Origin: Ariolimax columbianus
Taxonomy: Eukaryota > Mollusca > Gastropoda > Stylommatophora > Arionidae
Direction: 5' to 3'
NCBI GenBank assembly: GCA_036924085.1
Contig: JAVGWX010000011.1
Span: forward strand, 27,828,317 to 27,892,316
DNA length: 64,000 bases
Part shown: one piece after another, positions 56,251 to 64,000 of the stretch
Numbering within the stretch: the first letter of the stretch is position 1
Layout: every line of letters begins with the position of its first letter
Notes under the pieces: generated by a model
Seen by the model: the letters and a program-made list of their open reading frames with translations, nothing else
The model's database searches: none
What the model was told of the DNA's origin: nothing
Made by a program: the position numbers and the translations under genes

Positions 56251-56439
56251 CGGTCTAACTTCACGCCTAGATATTTTGGAGCCGTGTATTGTTCAAGCTC
56301 CTACATGTGTCACCTGATCAGAAGTTTTCTTTGTGCTTCTCTGTTTCTGAGGTGGTAAGTACATACCTAGGTTTTACTGGGATTTGGTTTAAGGTGATTC
56401 TTGTGCTAGTGTTCTGGAAGGACATTGAGAGAGCTTGTT

Positions 56440-56645
56440 TTCAATGTCCTCTTTTGTGCGCTCTGAAAAGGGCGTTATAGTGGCAGATTGTAGTAGCTTT
56501 CCTCACAACCCGAGCGTGCTGATGATGTTGGACCGTGGTTCTCCATGTGGGTGTGCTATGCTTGGTTTCATCTGCTTGATGCTTACTGCTACCTGACTTA
56601 CGTCGATCCATATTTCGTCAGCCAGACTTCCTTGAAAACATCTGT
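56440..56645. repeat. Dispersed repeat, copy 3 of 3
   Basis: Counterpart of 17230-17485 within the duplication; also related to 27290-27490. Confidence 0.6.
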
Positions 56646-56769
56646 TTCAAGGAAACGCTACATGGAAGAGAGATAGTAGTCTAGATCAGTATGTTGGGCC
56701 TGACGACTAGAGTCTCAGTTTTCCGCAGTTTTAGATGAATTTCCTTATGTCTGTGTCCATGGGTTAGTC

Positions 56770-57305
56770 ATTAGTATAAATGTTTTATAGAATTCGTGCT
56801 AGAACAATTCATTGTGCCTGGCCGTTGTATTTCTGTGCTGTAGTGATATCCACTCTGCTGAATTCCTATGAAACATGGACAGTCCCAACAGACAGTTAAA
56901 TCGTTTTTACTTCTGATATCCGCGTAGGCTGCTCAGGATTAGGTGGTTGGACAAGGCGCCTTACTCTGAAATCTTTGGTAAAACTCACATGTTGAGTATC
57001 CATACGTTTCTTAGAAAAGCTTGGTTAAGATGGACAGTACATGTTGTTCGGATGTCCGATGAGATCATCCCCAAGTAGTTATTATTCGGTGAGCTGAGAA
57101 CATGCAAACGCTCAATAGGAGAAGAGAAGAAACCTTTTACAGACTCATTAAAGTGTCCCTGAAATGCTTCCACGTTGATGTCATCACCTGAAAGTTGCTT
57201 ACAAAGAACCGCTCTACCTGGCGTACTTGCATCACGCAAGGTGCTCAGATCGCAGGGCGTAACCGCATTTGCCGAGGCTCAGAGAAGGCGTACCACTAAA
57301 GAAAA
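56770..57305 (+). pseudogene. LINE family delta RT C-terminal relic (copy B)
   Basis: Counterpart of 17560-18110. It keeps SYETWTV, RWTVHVV..SDE and the STWRTCITQGAQIAG-type end in broken frames. Confidence 0.68.
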
Positions 57306-57415
57306 AAACATTACGCATGACGCTTACACAGCCGACTCATCATCACACGAGTACCCATTGTGCAGAAAAGTTTGCGTATCAGGATTGGTTTCTATAGCCA
57401 TTTGAGATCACAGCT

Positions 57416-57521
57416 CGCAGGCGGCGACACACAGTGAGGGATGGCGTGGGATTTGGGGAGTGTCTTTGTGTGTGCCCCAACGACCTGATGGGTTACGGGA
57501 TGAACTGAACTGAACTGAATT
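57416..57521 (+). mobile_element. LINE family epsilon 3'-end fragment present only in copy B
   Basis: Carries the tgccccaacgacctgatggg block and a gaactgaactgaactgaat tail, as at 38000-38030 and 46440-46485. Copy A has about 85 unrelated bases here (18203-18290), so either B lost those on insertion or A gained them. Confidence 0.75.
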
Positions 57522-57654
57522 ACTGTTAATTCATTGAATTGTTTAATCAACTTTCCGAACTAAACAATTTCAAATTTTGCTCAATTATATTAGCAACTGA
57601 TTTATTCTTCGGTGTTTTCGTTTTGTGGAAACCGTGCAAAGAAAATATTGGTGC

Positions 57655-57975
57655 AAAGATATGTTGTCTACTGTTTCTGTTATAATGTAAAACTGCGTTA
57701 TGTCGTCTACTGTTTCTGTTATAATGTAAAACAGCGTTATGTCGTCTACTGTTTCTGTTATAATGTAAAACAGCGTTATGTCGTCTACTGTTTCTGTTAT
57801 AATGTAAAACAGCGTTATGTTTTCTCCTGTTTCTGTTATAATGTAAAACTGCGTTATGTTTTCTCCTGTATCTGTTATAATGTAAAACTGCGTTATGTCG
57901 TCTACTGTTTCTGTTATAATGTAAAACTACGATATGTTGTCTACTGTTTCTGTTATAATGTAAAACTGCGTTTTA
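57655..57975. repeat. 39-bp minisatellite, about 8 units (copy B)
   Basis: Same unit as 18425-19365, about one third the length. Confidence 0.92.
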
Positions 57976-58241
57976 ACTTTTTATGTTTTTAAATAACCGT
58001 TGTCCCCTTAAAGTGTTATGTTTTCAGAAAAAAACCAGACCGATCTCTAAAACCAGTCTGCTTGTACCAAGCGCCACGCCATAAAAAAGAAACGTATGCA
58101 TAAAACCAACATTCGCTGGATTGATTCCCACAGAGCAAGAGAATAACGGGGAGTCAATAAAACAGCATCGTGAAAAACGGCAGAGAAACGCTTTGTCGTC
58201 TGCGATGAAACGATTTATGTAACCAGACACCTGACTACTGA

Positions 58242-59324
58242 ATGGCACGTACCAACTCAGAATCGAGATTGGAACCACCCACCACCGACGATCAAGATAG
58301 AGCTCTCTCACAGATTTTAGAAGACGATACAATGGAATCCATACATATTTCTATAACAATTTTTGTGACAGGATGTGTTTCCTTGTGGGGAATTGTTAGT
58401 AACCTCGTTAATATCGTTGTTTTCTCCAAGCTTGGTCTCAAAGACAGCATGAGTGTTGGCCTGTGTGCTCTCTCGTGTGTAGACTGTCTTCACGGACTTC
58501 TACAACTGGTAAGCTGTGCTCTTTATGCCATGGACATCTCATATCCAAAAAGCTCTATTGACTTCTGGTCTCTGGGAACTATTACAGTTGGATTGGCCAT
58601 CAACGTCATCTACCGTATCTCGTGTTGGATTACAGCCATGGTCTCAATAGAAAAATGTCTCTGTGTGGTTTCTCCATTTAAAGTTAAGCTGATCTTCACA
58701 AGGTTTCGCTGCGTCCTCGTCACATTGACAATCTATGCTGTACACATCGCTTTACTTATTCCCATAAACATTATAGAAAACATTAAATGGACAAAAGATA
58801 CAAGCATTTCAAAAAATCTTAACTTTACAGTAGTTTTTCGTGAGGTATTAACAATAGTTTTGGACGAAAACATGGCCAACTTTGAGATGATCTACGATAT
58901 AACAATTAGTGTGATTTGGCTACTTCTGTCACATGCTGTTGTCACTGGGTGCGCAATATGGATGGGCTACTCACTAAAGTCATCAACAAAGGTAAGAAAC
59001 AACATTTTGCGCAAAGGTCCAAGGGAACGCAACGGAAGGCCTCAGACATCCAACTTGACTTATCGAGAAAGAAGACTTGTAAATGTTGTGTTACTTTTAG
59101 CAGCTATATTAATTACTTGTAATATACCCACGTATTTAGCCATAGTGGTATACCATACAGTTCTAGATATGAACATTGGAGGTCAAAGAAAACTGAGCAG
59201 TATGTTGTGGGTAGTGGCGTCAGTCAGTTCTATTTTAGGATCCTCTATGAGTTTCTTTGTCTACCTGACTGTCAACTCAAAGTATAGACTTGTGGTACAT
59301 AAGTACCTAGCGTTATTTAACTAA
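58242..59324 (+). CDS. Chemosensory-type 7TM GPCR (copy B)
   Basis: Intronless frame of 360 codons. The codon before the ATG is a TGA, so 58242 is the first possible start in frame. Same topology as the copy A receptor: TM1 38-62 with GIVSNLVN, TM3 ending EKCLCVVSPFKVK, TM6 278-304 with NIPTYLAIVV, TM7 ending FFVYLTVNSKYR. The two proteins differ at about 15 of 360 positions, clustered in the loop after TM4 (KDTSISKN versus REAQVSKN) and in TM7. That loop is an outer loop in a 7TM model and could bear on ligand recognition. Likely a plasma-membrane chemoreceptor coupled to a G protein, by analogy to gastropod families; ligand unknown. Both copies being open argues that both may be functional. 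Confidence 0.9.
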   Translation: MARTNSESRLEPPTTDDQDRALSQILEDDTMESIHISITIFVTGCVSLWGIVSNLVNIVVFSKLGLKDSMSVGLCALSCVDCLHGLLQLVSCALYAMDISYPKSSIDFWSLGTITVGLAINVIYRISCWITAMVSIEKCLCVVSPFKVKLIFTRFRCVLVTLTIYAVHIALLIPINIIENIKWTKDTSISKNLNFTVVFREVLTIVLDENMANFEMIYDITISVIWLLLSHAVVTGCAIWMGYSLKSSTKVRNNILRKGPRERNGRPQTSNLTYRERRLVNVVLLLAAILITCNIPTYLAIVVYHTVLDMNIGGQRKLSSMLWVVASVSSILGSSMSFFVYLTVNSKYRLVVHKYLALFN

Positions 59325-59479
59325 AAAGAAGATAAATAACAAAGGTATATCCTCGCGCACTAACTCTCTTTCTGATACATTATCATCATCAAGTGTTCTG
59401 CCGGTTGGCGTTGGTAGTCATGGACCTCCGTCCACTTCTATCACGTTTGTCGTTTTCCAAATATGTTGTTGATTGTCGC

Positions 59480-59945
59480 CCTTGCCTCTCTCTCAAGCTG
59501 TCAAACATCTTCTCTCTCGGCGTTCCTCTGTCTCTCAAGCTGTCAAACATCTTCTCTCTCGGCGTTCCTCTGTCTCTCAAGCTGTCAAACATCTTCTCTC
59601 TCGGCGTTCCTCTGTCTCTCAAGCTGTCACACATCTTCTCTCTCGGCGTTCCTCTGTCTCTCAAGATGTCAAACATCTTCTCTCTCGGCGTTCCTTTCTC
59701 TCAAGCTGTCAACCATCTTCTCTCTCGGCGTTCGTCTGTCTCTCAAGCTGTCAAACATCGTCTCTCTCGGCGTTCCTCTGTCTCTCAAGTTGTCGCACAT
59801 CTTCTCTCTCGGCGTTCCTGTCTCTCAAGCTGTCAACCATCTTCTCTCTCGGCGTTCCTGTCTCTCAAGCTGTCAACCATCTTCTCTCTCGGCGTTCCTC
59901 TGTCTCTCAAGCTGTCAACCATCTTCTCTATCGGTGTTTCTCTGT
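59480..59945. repeat. 42-bp minisatellite, about 11 units (copy B)
   Basis: Same unit as 20880-24000, without the 880-bp higher-order duplication. The modest array here may approximate the ancestral length. Confidence 0.92.
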
Positions 59946-60631
59946 CTCTCCTTCCTGGTTACACCGATGACAATACTACGAATTCCGTCGTTCTTCATTC
60001 TGTCTCTCCTGGTAACACCGAAGACCTTCCTCAACCGCTTCAGTCCACACATCGAAATTCTCGTCTCACCTGCCCTGGACAAAGGTCATGTTTGGCACTA
60101 GTAGCACAGAGTCGGCATAAATATACTGTTCATCCGCTGTTGCTTTGTTGCCAAACTAATACTGGGGTGTCTAAGCAGTAACGACAGCTGATAAGTCACC
60201 GCAGATGCTTTCTGGCAGTCTAGATTTCCCTGTCGATACTACCGTTTACCGAAAAAAATCTTGCCTAAATACTTGAATTCATGGACCTGTTGAAGACAGT
60301 ACATTTTCATTATGGTACAGCAGAGACTGATCATCTACAAAGTAATTCGTGTATTGAGTTCTGTTCTGCTTCAGATGTCTAAATGTATTACCTACCAAGA
60401 ATCAAAAGGTTAGCATAGAGTTATTAGATTGACTTTAAAGTTACACAAGAAAGTTATTATTGTTGGCCAAATTGAATTTTCAACTAAATTATTTATTACT
60501 GTTAGATTTACCGAACTATTACCATAATAGGGTCACGAAAGGGCTATCATGCATCATGTCGCCGGTCATCGCCAGAATAACCGAGCAATGTTACCCAATA
60601 AAGTTAGTGGTCAAACCTATTACAGACCACT
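59946..60631. other. Unique sequence downstream of the 42-bp array (copy B)
   Basis: Counterpart of 24001-24685. No gene recognised. Confidence 0.45.
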
Positions 60632-60633
60632 TG

Positions 60634-61632
60634 TGTAACAGACCCACTGTTTGCCCTAGCCGTTATTCTGACTTAGAACATTATCACACTCATCCACATC
60701 ATCTTGACCACACACTTCAAATAATATAGCACACATCAGATGGCATATTTATTACATAACACTCATATCATAAAAATGAGTAGTGGAATTACAAACACAA
60801 TTCAAATCATCTTAACTAAGTATTCTATTATTATATATATGTTAATATACATATTACTAAAGCGGAAAGTTTAAGCATTAGCTCTTGATGGAATTCCCAA
60901 CTATCTAAACCCAGTTCTATTGCCTTGCAATTACATCACACACACCTCGCCTTAACTGCGTCCTCAACACACCTTATCAAATACTCTTCCTCACTCAAAT
61001 CCTCTCAGGCGGGCGATCTAGACATACCTCGTTCACAAATTGTCCTGCTTACAACACAACGTTCAGATTATCTATTAATTCAAAACTCACACACCTATTT
61101 GAGAGATCCTGTTCTATCACTAACATTCGTCTAACAGTCTATCAATCGCTCCTCTACCTAAGTCGGTGAGTTAAACATACTATCTACACTCAGTCTCTCC
61201 CTCTCTCTCTCTCTCTCTCGCTCTCATCTCCCTATCCAGCCTCCTCTCCATCCAGCCTCCTCTCCATCCAGCCTGCTGAGCCAAACTTTCTCTCAAGTTA
61301 TATACACTCAAGCAAAGTCCGAGCTCGACAAATGGATTTCAGGGAATGACTATATTCAGTCTTATTGGAACGAAACACTTTTCACACCTGTCACTCATTC
61401 TCTCGCAGCAAACCCCGCTTCCAATCCGTCTGTCAATCACTCTCCCCCTATCCAAATCGGCAGGCCAGCGGTCAGTTTCCACCTGTCCACACTCCTTACC
61501 CCAACTCTGTTCTCCTTTGTTGAGACGGTGAGTGATCTTGACACGCATTCAGGTAGCTTTAAGCTTTAACATGTTCAGGTATCAGCATCACCCCTGCCCT
61601 AAGCTCCCCTTGCTCCGGTGGGAATTGTTACA
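60634..61632. mobile_element. Candidate solo LTR (about 999 bp) present only in copy B
   Basis: Interrupts sequence that is continuous in copy A (24685-24690). It begins tgtaacagacccac and ends gggaattgttaca, so the ends are TG...CA with 7-base inverted termini (tgtaaca/tgttaca), as in LTRs. No coding region, primer-binding site or second LTR is seen, which fits a solo LTR left by recombination. Clear target-site duplication is not visible (left flank acttg or similar, right flank ttagt). It contains a CT microsatellite at about 61192-61230 and three tccagcctcctctcca-type units beside it. Confidence 0.5.
61192..61275. repeat. CT microsatellite and short ccagcctcctctccat repeat
   Basis: (CT)n followed by three tandem units of about 16 bp within the candidate LTR. 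Confidence 0.8.
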
Positions 61633-62034
61633 TTAGTCAAGGCCACTATAACATCCGGGGATGACGAGTTATCCAGAGGTAAAAGAAGAGAAAACACATC
61701 AATTAAAAAGTTAATTCACTTCTTGCCGAAATTAAGCATCAAGCTCTGTAAAAATTTGCACACGTGATAGAACCATGACCGTCACAGATAAGTAGAGCGG
61801 GACTTAGAACGTAAGTGATTTCTTCTCTGAAATCACTCCCTTGAATATTCCATGATCAGACACGAGATTTGCGATTTTGACTTGAGCGGAAGTTTGTTGA
61901 CGGAAGTTTGTTGACCGACTAGACAACAGACTTAACAGATAATCAGCCAAGTCGACTAAACCTGATTTGAAAGTAAATTATACAGGAACAACTGTGTAAA
62001 CAAAGTTATCAATGTGAAAAATATTATTACCGAA

Positions 62035-62525
62035 CACATTCTCCAGAAGATCAGAGAATCATTGCTACCGAACAAATTCTTAATGAGATCAGAGAATCAT
62101 TGTGTTCCAACGTAGATCTCAAGGAGATCAGAGAATCATTGTGTCCGAACGAAGACCTCAAGGAGATCAGAGAATCATTTTGTCCAAACTAATACCCCAA
62201 GGAGATCAGAGAATCACTGTGTTCGAATACATTCTTAAAAAAGATCAGAAAATCATTGTGTTCCAATATAGATCTAAAGGAGATCAGAGAATCATTGTGT
62301 CCGAACGAAGACCTCAAGGAGATCAGAGAATCATTGTGTCAGAATGAAGACCTCAAGGAGATCAGAGAATCATTGCGTCTGATCTCAAACCTCAAGCAGA
62401 TCAGAGAATCATTGTGTCTGAAGGAAGACCTCAGGGAGATCAGAGAATCATTGTGTCTGAAGGAAGACCTCACGGAGATCAGAGAATCATTGTGTCTGAA
62501 CAAAGATCTAAAACAGATCAGAGCA
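62035..62525. repeat. 39-bp minisatellite, about 12 units (copy B)
   Basis: Same unit as 25090-25490. Repeat-driven frames read KEIRESLCLKEDL. Confidence 0.9.
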
Positions 62526-62745
62526 AGAACTGCTAATGAATAAAGGTATCAAGAAAATTAAATAAAACATTATGTGCGAAAATTAGGTTTGAAAGTCAAA
62601 TCATCAAGCAGTAGACCTGAAAACTGAGACGAACCTACAAGCATCCATGAGGACGCTATCAATCCAGCAGCTGCAAATTGAGAACTGGCTTCAGTAGATT
62701 TGCAGTTTGTGTTAAGAGCAGGAATAAATCAGACTAGTTAGACCG

Positions 62746-64000
62746 CTCATTGTTAATTTTGCCATCATGTGCTCTTCTGGTGCCATATTGATGTTGTCGT
62801 GCCCCTTTTTCTCTTCACTAATGTCCGTATGCCTATCTGCTGGGATATCAATGTGGTTCGCTCTGGAATAATGTTCAACAAAGGCGCATGCAGTTTTTTT
62901 TCCAGTGAGCATGTTGTCACTATGTTTGATTGTAATTTGTTTGTTTGATGGAGTTTCGTAATTCATGGCTCTGACTAGTTTCCATAGTTTGTTCCCTTCT
63001 TGTCTAAATTGAGGCTTTCTGTTTTGTTTTTCCAGCTTTCTCTTGCTTTTTGGTTTAGAGTGTATTTGTATTTCGCCGTGGTTGCTTTGAGGGCGATATT
63101 TGCCTCCATAGATTGTTCTCGCTCTGCCCTGTTCCTAGCATTTGTGACTGCGTCTTCCGCTTTCTGCAAATCATCATTCCAATAGGGCTTATAATTTTTC
63201 CTTGCTCCTCTTGGGATGGTTTCAGTGGCAGCTTGCATTATTGCTTTGCTTAGGCTTTCCACCATGGGCTTCATTTTGTTATTCCGTGTGTTGATGGTTT
63301 CACACACCCCATCTGTCAGGCATGCAAATCTGTCCCAGTCGGCTCGTTTGTAATTCCAACGTGGGAGGGTTTTTTTTTCCTGTGGGCCTACTTCCATATA
63401 AACTTCTAGCCTAATTGGCCTGTGGTCGCTACCTGCCAATTGGTTTAGCACCTGGCGGTCTATTTTATGGTGAATGTCCACCGTGGAAAAGGCCAAAACT
63501 GGAGTGGAGGTGGTATGCCATGTTCTAGAATAGAAGCTAGGGCTATCCTCCGGCCTATTGATTAGATAGAGATTTGCATCTATCTCCCAATCTTCCACTT
63601 CGTCAACTCTGCTATCTGTGTCAGAGTATCCCCATCTCTCCGAGTGGCTGTTGAAGTCTCCAACTACTATGCAGTTGGAGTCTTTGACTTCCATACCTCG
63701 AGAGCGATAGGTCTTTGTTTGGTGGTCCGTACAGGTTGAAGATGCGGATCTTCGTCTCTTGAGCCATTATGTCAACTCCTACAATTTCTGCTTGTCCGGT
63801 GTGATTGACAGATACCGCGCTACTCGGTATGCAATTACGGGTCAGTATCAGAACCCCTCATTTGTGACCTTCTCTATCCATACGGAAGGACTGGTATCCT
63901 CTGATTGAGAATTTGTGGTTGTTGTTGAGGTGCGTTTCTTGGATACATGCATTGTCAATCTTACCTTCATGCAAATGATGTGTTAGGGGAAGCTTTTTGT
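62746..64000 (-). mobile_element. LINE family alpha endonuclease region, 3'-truncated, running off the window
   Basis: Minus strand. Contains VVGDFNSHSERWGY (near 63665), a GSDHRPIRLE block (near 63430), the linker KPYWNDDLQKAEDAVTNARN, and MAPEEHMMAKLTM, all collinear with 12900-13890. It stops at 62746, just before the RT would begin, and joins copy B sequence. Loss of the 3' half is not what 5'-truncating target-primed insertion produces, so a later break or rearrangement is likely. Several frameshifts are present, for example near 62970, 63700 and 63860. Its 5' end lies beyond the window. Confidence 0.88.

Larger units (their letters stand above)
48562..62745 (+). repeat. Segmental duplication, copy B
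   Basis: Direct counterpart of 1536-25681 but about 10 kb shorter. It lacks the LINE insertions at 3820 and 10119 and has a shorter 42-bp array. It carries instead a candidate solo LTR (60634-61632), an epsilon LINE 3' end (57416-57521) and a longer 18-bp array. Family alpha LINE sequence borders it on both sides, in opposite orientations. Confidence 0.9.

Overview
The window looks like intergenic and receptor-gene DNA from an animal, most likely a gastropod mollusc and perhaps a heterobranch. Three things support this. There is a local family of intronless class A-like chemosensory GPCRs with the TM3 sequence CVVSPFKVK, which resembles the Aplysia and snail chemosensory receptor families. 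There are several non-LTR retrotransposon families, including RNase H-bearing I-group elements. An 18S fragment reads as metazoan and is compatible with mollusc. No species is claimed. Confident host genes are few: two intact GPCR paralogues (19548-20630 and 58242-59324), one with a frameshift (35300-36354), one lacking TM7 (41624-42547), a C-terminal fragment at the left edge (1-128), and two short relics (about 7552-7660 and 52543-52655). Everything else supportable is retrotransposon relics, minisatellites and unassigned sequence.

Layout. 1-1535: GPCR tail and minus-strand LINE relics. 1536-25681: copy A of a direct segmental duplication. 25682-48561: spacer with a 22-bp minisatellite, several LINE relics and the second GPCR subfamily (35.3 and 41.6 kb). 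48562-62745: copy B of the duplication. 62746-64000: endonuclease part of a minus-strand LINE running off the edge. Copies A and B each hold, in the same order, 26-bp, 36-bp and 18-bp minisatellites, a GPCR relic, a GA tract, LINE families gamma and delta, a 39-bp minisatellite, an intact GPCR, a 42-bp minisatellite and a second 39-bp minisatellite. They differ by insertions, so each copy serves as the empty site for the other.

The most striking object is in copy A. A block of about 6.18 kb (10119-16295) is flanked by a perfect 13-14 bp target-site duplication (attgatttcaaaa), and the unoccupied target is present in copy B at 55649-55661. The block begins directly in 18S rRNA sequence, passes into 28S sequence reaching the 28S 3' end, and continues into a nearly full-length EN-RT-RNase H LINE (family alpha) ending in a (GAA)n tail. 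It therefore appears to be one target-primed insertion of a chimeric rRNA-LINE molecule, or a LINE whose 5' region is built from rRNA.

A second theme is minisatellite birth inside retrotransposon coding sequence. At least five tandem arrays (13, 27, 33, 39 and 46 bp units) consist of or adjoin segments of LINE RT or RNase H reading frames, and another array (24 bp) replaces TM7 of a GPCR. Most long open frames in the window come from minisatellites with periods divisible by three, and I do not regard them as genes.

LINE families are named here by Greek letters for convenience only: alpha (EN-RT-RNase H, GAA tail), beta and gamma (RNase H-bearing), delta (ETWTV type), epsilon (CTGAA tail), zeta and eta (RT C-terminal types).
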